Origin: Blattabacterium cuenoti
GTDB lineage: Bacteria; Bacteroidota; Bacteroidia; Flavobacteriales; Blattabacteriaceae
Assembly: GCF_014251275.1 (NCBI RefSeq)
Contig: NZ_CP059183.1
Coordinates: forward strand, 124,001-188,000
Direction of reading: 5' to 3'
Length of the DNA stretch: 64,000 nt
Notes under the pieces: model-generated
The model's database searches: none
What the model was told of the DNA's origin: nothing
The model's input: only the letters and a program-made list of their open reading frames with translations
Shown here: in pieces, positions 1 to 7,427 of the stretch
How positions within the stretch are numbered: position 1 is the first letter of the stretch
Layout: each line of letters opens with the position of its first letter
Program-made: the position numbers and the translations under genes

Positions 1-101
1 AATTATATTTTTATTTAATTTGTTTATAAATAATTATAATTCAATATTTAATTATATAATAAAACAAAAAACCTTTTAATTTTAATTAATTTTTTTTTAA
101 T

Positions 102-674
102 ATGAAATGGATTCATTCATTAATTAGTTGTTTTATGATACTTTTTAGTATTATAGATATATTAGGTAATGCACCTATAATTATGGGTTTTAAATCTAAA
201 GGCAATATTATAGATAAAAAGAAAATTATAATAACATCTCTTATTATTTTTTTATCTTTTCTATTTTTAGGACAATCTATGTTAAAGATTATAGGAATTG
301 ATGTACATTCTTTTTCTATTGCTGGATCAATTGTATTATTTATCATTGGATTAGAAATGATATTGGGAATAGATATTCATAAAATAACAGAAAATGCTCA
401 AACTTCTATTGTTCCAATAGCATTTCCACTTATAGCTGGGCCAGGATCTTTAACGACTTTAATTTCATTAAGAACTACTTATGATGTTAATGTAATTCTT
501 TTATCTCTTTTATTGAATATGTTAATTGTATATTTTGTTATTGATAAGTGTGATGTAATAGCAAAAACCATAGGAAATAGTGGATTGGATATTTTAAAAA
601 AAATATTTGGGGTAGTATTACTTGCTTTTTCAGTAAAAATATTTGGTGCTAATATTTTACAACTATTTTATTAA
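102..674 (+). CDS. MarC family integral membrane protein
   Basis: A 190-residue, highly hydrophobic protein with about six membrane segments (roughly residues 5-28, 42-62, 70-90, 101-120, 130-147, 165-185). The stretch PLIAGPGS near residues 109-116 is the conserved motif of the MarC/UPF0056 family. The family sits in the inner membrane; its transport substrate is not established, and the old link to multiple antibiotic resistance is doubtful, so no substrate is claimed. The start is the first ATG after a T-rich leader. Its 3' end overlaps, by 12 bp and convergently, the end of the frameshifted rnpA on the other strand. Family assignment is confident; function is unknown. Confidence 0.85.
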   Translation: MKWIHSLISCFMILFSIIDILGNAPIIMGFKSKGNIIDKKKIIITSLIIFLSFLFLGQSMLKIIGIDVHSFSIAGSIVLFIIGLEMILGIDIHKITENAQTSIVPIAFPLIAGPGSLTTLISLRTTYDVNVILLSLLLNMLIVYFVIDKCDVIAKTIGNSGLDILKKIFGVVLLAFSVKIFGANILQLFY

Positions 675-1036
675 TAGATTTTTTATTTTACAAAAAATAT
701 TTTGTATGGATTGATTAATTTTTTTATACTTGTAAACTGTTGTAGATATATATATAAATATTATAAATATATTTTTTCCATTTTTATTTATAATAGAATT
801 TTTATTTAACATGTATGAAGTTCTAAGTAATCTTTTAATTCTATTTCTTTTAACAGATTTTTTTATAATTTTTTTTTTACTAATATTCCAACTAATTCAG
901 CGTATGAATTATTATTAATATTTAAATCTTTTATAAGGTAAACTGATATAATAGGAAAAACAAATATGCGTTTTCCATTCATTAATACATTAAGAAAAAA
1001 CTTTTTACCAAACTTTCTTTTTTCAATCTTATTCAC
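663..1036 (-). pseudogene. rnpA: RNase P protein component, frameshifted at an A10 tract (possibly rescued by slippage)
   Basis: Reading the minus strand from GTG at 1036 gives 56 codons of RnpA-like sequence (NGKRIFVFPIISVYL, then YAELVGILVKKK). It then hits a stop just after a run of ten A (plus-strand T run 869-878). One extra A restores a frame running to a stop at 663-665 with the RnpA signature (SVKRNRIKRLLRTSY) and a typical C-terminal IFIYIS segment. The repaired product is 124 residues, normal for the protein subunit that helps RNase P RNA cut tRNA 5' leaders. GTG 1036 overlaps the fbp stop by 8 bp, so the two are probably co-transcribed. Intact sequence on both sides of the shift suggests a working gene rescued by polymerase slippage; a recent pseudogene or a homopolymer sequencing error are alternatives. 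Confidence 0.85.
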
Positions 1037-2030
1037 AATTTATTATAAATTCTTCTAATTTAGATACAATATTTTTCGGTCCACAAAAAAAAGGAGTTCT
1101 TTGATGCAACATTTTAGGTACTATATTTAAAATCCTATTTTTTCCATCAGAAGCTTTTCCACCTGCTTGTTCAGTTAAAAAAGCAATAGGATTGCATTCA
1201 TAAAGTAATCGTAGCTTTCCTTGTGGATATGTAGCAGTTTTTGGATAAATATAAATTCCTCCTTTAATAATATTTCTATGAAAATCACCTACTAATGATC
1301 CAATATATCTTGCTGTATATGGTCTATTACGACCTTCTTCTTGACAATATCTTAAAAATTTTTTAATTCCATCAGAAAATTTATCATAATTTCCTTCATT
1401 TATAGAATAAATTTTTCCTTTTTTTGGAAATTTCATATTAGGATGAGATAAATAAAAAGTTCCAATTGAAGGATCTAATGTAAATCCATTTATCCCATTA
1501 CCTATACTATAAACTAGTATAGTAGAAGATCCATAAATAACATATCCTGCAAGAATTTGACGAATTCCTTCTTGTAAAAAATCATCAATTGTTAAATTTA
1601 TATTAATTGAAGATTTTCTTTTGTATACAGAGAATATAGTTCCAATAGGAACATTAACATCAATATTAGAAGACCCATCAAGTGGATCTATTAAAACAAT
1701 ATATTTATTTCCGTAATAATCTTTTTTTTCATTTTTTATAACTATAAAATTTTCACTTTCTTCAGATGCAATTCCACAAACTACATTTCTACTTTTAAAA
1801 GATTCAACAAATGTTTTATGAGCAAAATTATCTAGTTTTTTCTGCCTTTCCCCATGAATATTTTTTATTCCAGAACTTCCTATAATTTTTTTTGTTATCC
1901 CAGCTTTATTAACTTCTTTATGAATGGCTTTAGATGCCAATTTTATACTACTAAATAATCGTAATATAGATTCTGTTGAATAATAAAATTCATCTATATT
2001 ATTTATAATAAATTCCCCTAGCGTATACAT
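1029..2030 (-). CDS. fbp: Fructose-1,6-bisphosphatase class I
   Basis: Hydrolyses fructose 1,6-bisphosphate to fructose 6-phosphate, the committed cytosolic step of gluconeogenesis. The 333-residue length matches class I FBPases. The metal/phosphate motif DPLDGSSN lies at about residues 115-122, preceded by the acidic SEESE near residue 89. The C-terminal part carries PQGKLRLLYECNP and a later GGKASDG. ATG at 2030 is the natural start. The downstream rnpA frame overlaps its stop by 8 bp. Together with fbaA and glpF-K-D in this window it supports a glycerol-to-hexose route. Confident call. Confidence 0.95.
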   Translation of the reverse strand: MYTLGEFIINNIDEFYYSTESILRLFSSIKLASKAIHKEVNKAGITKKIIGSSGIKNIHGERQKKLDNFAHKTFVESFKSRNVVCGIASEESENFIVIKNEKKDYYGNKYIVLIDPLDGSSNIDVNVPIGTIFSVYKRKSSININLTIDDFLQEGIRQILAGYVIYGSSTILVYSIGNGINGFTLDPSIGTFYLSHPNMKFPKKGKIYSINEGNYDKFSDGIKKFLRYCQEEGRNRPYTARYIGSLVGDFHRNIIKGGIYIYPKTATYPQGKLRLLYECNPIAFLTEQAGGKASDGKNRILNIVPKMLHQRTPFFCGPKNIVSKLEEFIINCE

Positions 2031-2158
2031 ATGTATATCATATATAAATGAATTATTTTATTTATATAATATATGATAAAAATTGTATTATATACATAAC
2101 ATTATATAATTAATGTAAATTTTACATATATTATTTATTAATTTTATTTTTTGTTTTA

Positions 2159-2911
2159 ATGAAATTTATACAAGTATCATTAACATTGTTATGGCGTATG
2201 TGGTTTTTTTTCATTAATTTTTTTTTAGTGCCTTTTTGGGCAATAATATCTCTTCCTTTTTTATTTAAAGAAAAATATTATCCCATTGTATTTTGGTTTC
2301 ATCAAATATGGGCTAGGATGAATTTATTCTTAATGGGATTTTGGTATGTATTAGAAAAAGATGAAGAAATTTTAGATAATAATAAACAATATATTATTAT
2401 TAGTAATCATTCTTCTATTATGGATATAATGATAATTTTCTCATTAATGAGAAACCATCCGTTAGTTTTTGTTGGAAAATCAGAATTAGCAAAACTTCCA
2501 TTATTTGGATTTATATATAAAAAAACAAATATTTTAATAGACAGAAAAAATTTGTCTAGTTGTATAAAAGTTTTTAAAAAAATCCAACAAAAAGTAGATA
2601 CTGGAAAGAGTATTTGTATTTTTCCAGAAGGTGGGGTCCCAAATTCTTCTATTTTTTTAAAAAATTTTAAAAGTGGAGCATTTTTTATTGCAATTACAAA
2701 AAAAATTCCAATTATTCCTTTAACAATAGCAGATATAAAAACAAAGTTTCCTAGCTTTTCTATTACAAAAGGTTCTCCAGGGAGAATAAGGATTAGGCAA
2801 CACCATTCTATTTCTACAAATAATTTATCTTTAAGAGATAAAAATTATTTGAAAATAAAATGTTTTAATATAATTAAATGTCAATTAAAAAAATTTGAAA
2901 ATGAAAGATAA
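2159..2911 (+). CDS. plsC: 1-acyl-sn-glycerol-3-phosphate acyltransferase (PlsC family)
   Basis: A 250-residue membrane-associated acyltransferase that would convert lysophosphatidic acid to phosphatidic acid in phospholipid synthesis. The N-terminus has two hydrophobic stretches (about 8-38). The catalytic HX4D motif is NHSSIMD at residues 83-89 and the substrate-binding motif is FPEGG at 155-159. Both blocks are characteristic of the LPLAT superfamily, and the intact motifs argue for activity. Its stop codon is directly followed by the rnhA ATG (no gap), so the two are probably one transcript. The exact acyl-acceptor specificity within the superfamily is inferred. Confidence 0.88.
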   Translation: MKFIQVSLTLLWRMWFFFINFFLVPFWAIISLPFLFKEKYYPIVFWFHQIWARMNLFLMGFWYVLEKDEEILDNNKQYIIISNHSSIMDIMIIFSLMRNHPLVFVGKSELAKLPLFGFIYKKTNILIDRKNLSSCIKVFKKIQQKVDTGKSICIFPEGGVPNSSIFLKNFKSGAFFIAITKKIPIIPLTIADIKTKFPSFSITKGSPGRIRIRQHHSISTNNLSLRDKNYLKIKCFNIIKCQLKKFENER

Positions 2912-3412
2912 ATGAAACTTTCTTTTATGAAGAAAAAAATTCATATTTATACAGATGGATCATCAAAAGGGAATCCAGGAATAGGAGGGTATGGTGTATT
3001 TATTGAAATTTTTTATAAAAATTATTATAAAAAAATTATTATTTCGGAAGGATTTCGTTTTACAACTAATAACAGAATGGAGTTATTGGCAGTAATAATT
3101 GGATTAGAAAAAATAAAAAAAAAAAATATTATTGTATTTACTGATTCTAAATACATTGTTAATACTATTCAAAAGGGGTGGATTTATAAATGGAAAAAAG
3201 ACAATTTTTTAAATAAAAAAAATGTAGACTTATGGAAAAGATTATTAAATGTTTTTGATAAAAGGTTCATTTTTTTTCATTGGATAAAATCTCATAATAA
3301 TCATTACATTAATGATTATTGTGATAGACTATCTATAGCCGCATCAAAAAATATTTTATTGAAAATTGACTATACATATGAAAAACAAAATTATAAAGAT
3401 AAAAATATTTAA
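2912..3412 (+). CDS. rnhA: Ribonuclease HI
   Basis: Cuts the RNA strand of RNA-DNA hybrids, removing primers and R-loops. The four acidic catalytic residues are visible: D15 in YTDGSSKGNPG, E57 in NRMELLA, D78 in FTDSKY and D138 in NDYCDRLS. The 166-residue length is close to the bacterial norm of about 155. The annotated ATG abuts the plsC stop; a second ATG at 2927 (residue 6) would leave the core unchanged and is an equally plausible start. The 3' end overlaps the convergent methyltransferase gene by 4 bp. Confidence 0.93.
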   Translation: MKLSFMKKKIHIYTDGSSKGNPGIGGYGVFIEIFYKNYYKKIIISEGFRFTTNNRMELLAVIIGLEKIKKKNIIVFTDSKYIVNTIQKGWIYKWKKDNFLNKKNVDLWKRLLNVFDKRFIFFHWIKSHNNHYINDYCDRLSIAASKNILLKIDYTYEKQNYKDKNI

Positions 3413-4200
3413 TTATAATTTTTTTGTCTTATTATTTCATATAGAATTATAGACATAGCATTACTTACATTTAAAGAGTCTATGTTACCAAACATAGGAA
3501 TTTTTAAAATTTTATTTGCTATTTTAAACCAAATATTAGATACCCCATTTTTTTCAGAACCAAAAATAACAGCAATTCTAGAATAGGGAAATTTATATTT
3601 AAATAAATTATACGATTTTTTATGAAATCCAGTAACTATGATATTAATATTATTTTCTTTCAACCAATGAATAACTGACTTTATATTTTTTATATAAAAA
3701 ACATTTCTATTAAAAATACATCCTAAACTACATCTAATAACATTAGGATTAAAAATATATGTTTTCATATTAGATAAAATAATTATTTTTAATCCTAATG
3801 CATTAGCCGTTCTTAACATCGCACCTAAATTTCCAGGTTTTTCTATCCCATCTAATATAAGAATTAAAGAATTCTTATCAGTAAGTTCAACTTCGTACAA
3901 ATCATATAATGGCTTGTCTTTAAATAAAGCTATAATTCCACCTGAATTTTCTCTATATGCTAATTTTTTAAATATTTTCATATTTATATAATAAGTAATA
4001 TCACGATATGATTCTATTATATAATTATTGTATTTGTGAAAAACATCGTTACATATAAAAATTCTTATTGGAAAAAATTTATTATTTATAGCAAATTTAA
4101 ATTCTCTTAATCCTTCTACAATAAAATATTTATTTCTTTTTTTTAAATTTTTTTTTAAATCTTTAATTTTAGCATTTTGCATGCTTTCAATCTTTTTCAT
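3409..4200 (-). CDS. TrmH/SpoU-family RNA 2'-O-ribose methyltransferase
   Basis: A SAM-dependent methyltransferase of the SPOUT class acting on rRNA or tRNA. The knot motifs are seen in order: DGIEKPGNLGAMLRTA, then IFGSEKNGVS, then DSLNVSNAMSIILYE. The N-terminal part matches the small substrate-binding domain typical of the RlmB/TrmH group. I chose ATG at 4200 (263 residues); a TTG at 4221 would add seven residues and overlap the divergent deaminase start. The target nucleotide cannot be decided from sequence alone; RlmB (23S rRNA), TrmH (tRNA) or a TsnR-like enzyme are all possible. The dCMP deaminase frame begins only 14 bp away on the other strand. Confidence 0.85.
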   Translation of the reverse strand: MKKIESMQNAKIKDLKKNLKKRNKYFIVEGLREFKFAINNKFFPIRIFICNDVFHKYNNYIIESYRDITYYINMKIFKKLAYRENSGGIIALFKDKPLYDLYEVELTDKNSLILILDGIEKPGNLGAMLRTANALGLKIIILSNMKTYIFNPNVIRCSLGCIFNRNVFYIKNIKSVIHWLKENNINIIVTGFHKKSYNLFKYKFPYSRIAVIFGSEKNGVSNIWFKIANKILKIPMFGNIDSLNVSNAMSIILYEIIRQKNYN

Positions 4201-4214
4201 ATTTTTATATGTAA

Positions 4215-4636
4215 ATGACAAAAGTGTATAAAATAAATGATATAATTTATATGAAATTAGCTATTGAAAAATCTAAATTTTCTTTGTGTAAAAAAAAAAA
4301 GTAGGATCTATAATAGTAAAAAACAATAAAATTATATCTTATGGATATAATTATTTTCCTGATGAAAATAATTATGTATGTGAAGATGAAAACGGAAATA
4401 CTAAATGGAATGTTATTCATGCAGAAGCATCTGCTATATTAAAAACAGCATCAAATTATTTTTCTTCTTGTAAAGGAGCAACTATGTATAGTACACATTT
4501 TCCATGTAAAGATTGCAGTAAATTGATATATTTATCTGATATTAAAAAAGTCTTTTATTTTTATCCAAAAAAAGATAAAGAAGTTATACTTTTTTTTAAA
4601 AAAATTAAAGTATCAATAAAAAAACTTATTATATAA
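4215..4636 (+). pseudogene. dCMP deaminase family protein, frameshifted at an A11 tract (possibly rescued by slippage)
   Basis: From ATG 4215 the frame encodes 25 residues resembling the deaminase N-terminus (YMKLAIEKSKFSLC), then enters a run of eleven A (4290-4300) and stops at 4302. A frame needing one more A continues to TAA at 4634 with all hallmarks of deoxycytidylate deaminase: VGSIIVKNNKIISYGYN, then TKWNVIHAEASAILK (zinc His and catalytic Glu) and PCKDC (zinc cysteines). The repaired protein is 140 residues, close to the family norm. It would convert dCMP to dUMP, the substrate of ThyA (also in this window). Conservation on both sides of the shift argues against long-standing decay. 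tRNA-Leu starts 5 bp after its stop. Confidence 0.83.
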
Positions 4637-4641
4637 AATAA

Positions 4642-4727
4642 ACCCAAGTGGCGAAATTAGGTATACGCTCTGAACTCAAAATTCAGTGATTTTCATTATC
4701 TTGTGGGTTCGATCCCCACCTTGGGTA
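4642..4727 (+). tRNA. tRNA-Leu (anticodon CAA)
   Basis: A complete type II tRNA cloverleaf of 86 nt. The acceptor stem is ACCCAAG (4642-4648) paired with CTTGGGT (4720-4726), followed by discriminator A. The D stem is GCG/CGC. The anticodon stem CTGAA/TTCAG (4670-4674 and 4682-4686) holds loop CTCAAAA, giving anticodon CAA (reads UUG). The long variable arm forms GAT/ATC (4687-4702). The T stem is GTGGG/CCCAC with loop TTCGATC. CCA is not encoded, so the CCA-adding enzyme (44958-46409) is needed. It follows the frameshifted deaminase by 5 bp and ends 3 bp short of the convergent ureC stop. Confidence 0.97.
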
Positions 4728-4730
4728 TTT

Positions 4731-6440
4731 TTAAAATAAAAAATATCTTTGAGCCAATGGCAAAGTTTTAGAAGGTTTAGAAATTATTTTCTCTCCATCT
4801 ATATATACACTATAATTTTTTGTATCAATTTCAATATTTGGAGTTTTTTCATTTAGTACCATATCTTTTTTATACAAATTCCTGCATCCTTTTATAATTT
4901 TTACACTTTTTTTTATTTCATTTTTTTGGAAAAAAGTATCATATATAGAATTTTTATAAACAAAAATACTACTTAATTTTGGATCAAAATATCCAAACAT
5001 TTTTCTATACATAAAAGGCTGAGGAGTAGGAATAGTAGCATTTGTATCACCTACACAAGCACATACAATCATCCCACTTTTTATAACTATTTCAGGTTTA
5101 ACTCCAAAAAAAGAAGGTTTCCATAATACTATATCTGCCATTTTTCCAACTTGTACAGATCCCACATATTCTGAAATTCCATGAGTGATAGCAGGATTTA
5201 TTGTATATTTAGATATATACCTTTTTACTCTAAAATTATCGTTCTTACTGTAAGAATCTTCTATAAGACATCCTCTTTCTTTTTTCATTTTATCAGCAGT
5301 TTGCCAAGTTCTTTTTACTACTTCGCCTATTCTTCCCATAGCTTGAGAGTCTGAACTTGTCATACTTATAGCTCCAATATCATGAAGTATTCCTTCTGCT
5401 GCAATTGTTCCATATCTTATACGAGATTTAGCAAAAGCAACATCTTCTGGCAAATTAGGATCTAAATGATGACATATCATTAACATATCTAAATGTTCAT
5501 CTATTGTATTACAAGTAAAAGGCATCGTAGGACTAGTAGAAGAAGGTAAAATATTTTTATGTGATATAACTTTCAATAAGTCTGGAGAATGGCCTCCACC
5601 TGCTCCTTCTGTATGATAAGTATGAATTGTACGATTTTTAAATACATTTAAAGTATCCTCTATATATCCTGATTCATTTAATGAATCTGTATGTATATTA
5701 ACTTGAACATCTAATTTTTCCGCTACATCTAAACATTTATCAATAACATAAGGAGTACTCCCCCAATCTTCGTGAATTTTCAATCCACCTCCTCCAGACA
5801 CTAATTGCTCTATTAATGCTTTAGGATTAGAACTATTTCCACTTGCAAGAATAATTAAATTAATAGGAATATGATCAGTACTTTTTAACATTTTTTGAAT
5901 ATTCCAAACTCCTGAAGTACAATTAGTTGCTATTGTTCCAGTAGTTGGACCTGACCCTCCACCAATAATAGTAGTTGTACCATTTTCTAATGCTACTTTA
6001 AATAATTGTGGACATATGTAATGTACGTGACTATCTACACTTCCAGCTGTAACAATCATATTTTCTGCAGAAATAACTTCAGTCCCAGATCCTATATACA
6101 TGTTTGGAGTGACCCCATCCATAAAATATGGATTTCCAGATTTTCCTATAGAAATAATTTTTCCATCTTTAATTCCAATATCAGCTTTTATAATACCCCA
6201 ATAATCAATAATTATTGCGTTAGTCAATACTAAATCTGGAATACCATCATCTCTGGTAGCTAATGGATGTTGACCCATTCCATCTCTAATTACTTTTCCA
6301 CCACCAAAAACACATTCATCTCCATAAACAGTGTGGTCTTTTTCTATTTCAATCCATAAAGATGTATCCCCTAGTCTAATTTTGTCTCCTTTAGTTGGGC
6401 CATACATACTTGCATAAGAAACTCTATCTATTTTTTTCAT
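4731..6440 (-). CDS. ureC: Urease subunit alpha (catalytic)
   Basis: The nickel-containing catalytic subunit that hydrolyses urea to ammonia and carbamate. Every active-site residue expected from the Klebsiella enzyme (offset +4) is present: H138 and H140 in [10 protein letters not shown], the carbamylated lysine K221 and H223 in LKIHEDWG, H250 in NIHTDS, H276 in [11 protein letters not shown], the flap C323-H324 in ICHHLD, and D364 in TSSDSQAMG. The 569-residue length is canonical. Its ATG overlaps the ureAB stop by 4 bp, so translation is probably coupled. In this symbiont type urease recycles host nitrogen waste. The accessory genes ureD/E/F/G are not in the window. Confidence 0.98.
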   Translation of the reverse strand: MKKIDRVSYASMYGPTKGDKIRLGDTSLWIEIEKDHTVYGDECVFGGGKVIRDGMGQHPLATRDDGIPDLVLTNAIIIDYWGIIKADIGIKDGKIISIGKSGNPYFMDGVTPNMYIGSGTEVISAENMIVTAGSVDSHVHYICPQLFKVALENGTTTIIGGGSGPTTGTIATNCTSGVWNIQKMLKSTDHIPINLIILASGNSSNPKALIEQLVSGGGGLKIHEDWGSTPYVIDKCLDVAEKLDVQVNIHTDSLNESGYIEDTLNVFKNRTIHTYHTEGAGGGHSPDLLKVISHKNILPSSTSPTMPFTCNTIDEHLDMLMICHHLDPNLPEDVAFAKSRIRYGTIAAEGILHDIGAISMTSSDSQAMGRIGEVVKRTWQTADKMKKERGCLIEDSYSKNDNFRVKRYISKYTINPAITHGISEYVGSVQVGKMADIVLWKPSFFGVKPEIVIKSGMIVCACVGDTNATIPTPQPFMYRKMFGYFDPKLSSIFVYKNSIYDTFFQKNEIKKSVKIIKGCRNLYKKDMVLNEKTPNIEIDTKNYSVYIDGEKIISKPSKTLPLAQRYFLF

Positions 6441-7066
6441 ACTATTGAATTTTCTTTTCCTGAAAAACCATAAATTTTTTTATTTCCTCCTATTTCTACA
6501 AGCATAATTTTTTTTGTTTCTCCTGGTTCAAATCTTACTGATCTTCCAGATGGAACATCTAATCTGTATCCTTTAGTACCTATTCTTTCAAAAAGTAGAG
6601 CAGTATTTGTTTCATAAAAGTGAAAATGTGAACCTACCTGAATAGGTCTATTTCCTGAATTATATATTACTCTTTCTATACGTGATCTATTAGGAAGTAA
6701 AACAATATCTTCTGTAAGAAGACGATATTCTCCTGGTATCATCTCAGAAGTATTTTTTTTTACTCTTTTAATAGGATTATGTATTGTAACTAATTTTGTT
6801 CCATCTGGAAAAGTTGCTTCTATTTGAACATTATTTAATAATTCATATACTCCATCCATAATGTGTTCATCACTCAAAATATTTCCAGCTTCATACATTA
6901 AATCTTTAACGCTTTTTCCATCACGTGCTCCTTCCATAACATAATGAGTAATTAAAGCTAAAGTTTCAGGATAATTTAATTTCAATCCTCTTTTTAAACG
7001 TTTTTTTGCTAATTCTCCAGCAACATATAGGAGAATTTTTTCCTTTTCATAAGAAGTTAAATGCAT
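6437..7066 (-). CDS. ureAB: Urease gamma-beta fusion subunit
   Basis: A 209-residue fusion. Residues 1-100 are the gamma subunit ([36 protein letters not shown]). Residues from about 109 on are the beta subunit ([12 protein letters not shown], then [11 protein letters not shown] and a terminal GFSGK). The two would normally be separate proteins of about 100 residues each; a short lysine/threonine linker joins them. The trimer with UreC forms the (alpha-beta-gamma)3 urease. The start is ATG 7066, facing the 361-bp gene-free region shared with thrA, where its promoter should lie. It overlaps ureC by 4 bp. Confidence 0.96.
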   Translation of the reverse strand: MHLTSYEKEKILLYVAGELAKKRLKRGLKLNYPETLALITHYVMEGARDGKSVKDLMYEAGNILSDEHIMDGVYELLNNVQIEATFPDGTKLVTIHNPIKRVKKNTSEMIPGEYRLLTEDIVLLPNRSRIERVIYNSGNRPIQVGSHFHFYETNTALLFERIGTKGYRLDVPSGRSVRFEPGETKKIMLVEIGGNKKIYGFSGKENSIV

Positions 7067-7427
7067 AATACTTTCTTAAAGTTTTTATTATTTGTTATGG
7101 GAATCGTTATTATAAAATTAATTAATAAATATATTATTTTTTGTTTTTATTTATGTCACTATTTATGTTAACGAAATAAGAGAAAAAAAATATACTTAAT
7201 AAAAAAAATTATTATAGTATGTTAAATAAAAATAAAGAAAAATAATATTTAATTTTTTATTCATATAAACATATAAAATTAATGAATATCACAATAAAAT
7301 ATTTATTATATTGAAAAAAATATAATTTTAATACAAAAAAAAGATAAAAATAACAATGGCTCCATAAATTATTATTATTTTTGTTACCCTTTTTAAGAAA
7401 AAAAAGACAGTAAAAAATAATTAAAAA
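7067..7427. other. Gene-free divergent region between ureAB and thrA
   Basis: 361 bp, the longest stretch without a gene. Both neighbouring operons start outward from it, so it must hold promoters for urease (minus) and thrABC (plus). It is almost pure A/T with short open frames only (the longest readable peptide is about 24 codons without any family resemblance). No tRNA fold, no stable GC-containing hairpin and no clear threonine-rich leader peptide was seen. A Bacteroidetes -7-like box is noted separately at 7376-7383. Confidence 0.8.
7376..7383 (+). promoter_or_regulatory. Candidate -7 box for the thrABC operon
   Basis: TATTTTTG fits the Bacteroidetes -7 consensus TAnnTTTG and lies 44 bp before the thrA ATG. 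I see no convincing -33 TTTG partner at the right distance, and such octamers arise by chance in this composition, so this is a weak prediction. Confidence 0.25.

Noticed and set aside
4198-4221. TTG at 4221 as start of the TrmH-like gene, overlapping the divergent deaminase start
   Set aside because: ATG at 4200 (residue 8 of the longer frame) fits the family start and removes the overlap; the extra residues look like chance extension.
6006-6233. 75-codon plus-strand open frame inside ureC
   Set aside because: Antisense shadow of a strongly conserved gene with no family resemblance; the other short antisense frames (within purA, purB, purL, purF, purH, purD, guaA, cca, lipA, argS) were rejected for the same reason.
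7067-7427. Threonine attenuator or leader peptide ahead of thrA
   Set aside because: No run of Thr/Ile codons and no GC-containing terminator hairpin; the only pairing available is A/T-only and expected by chance.
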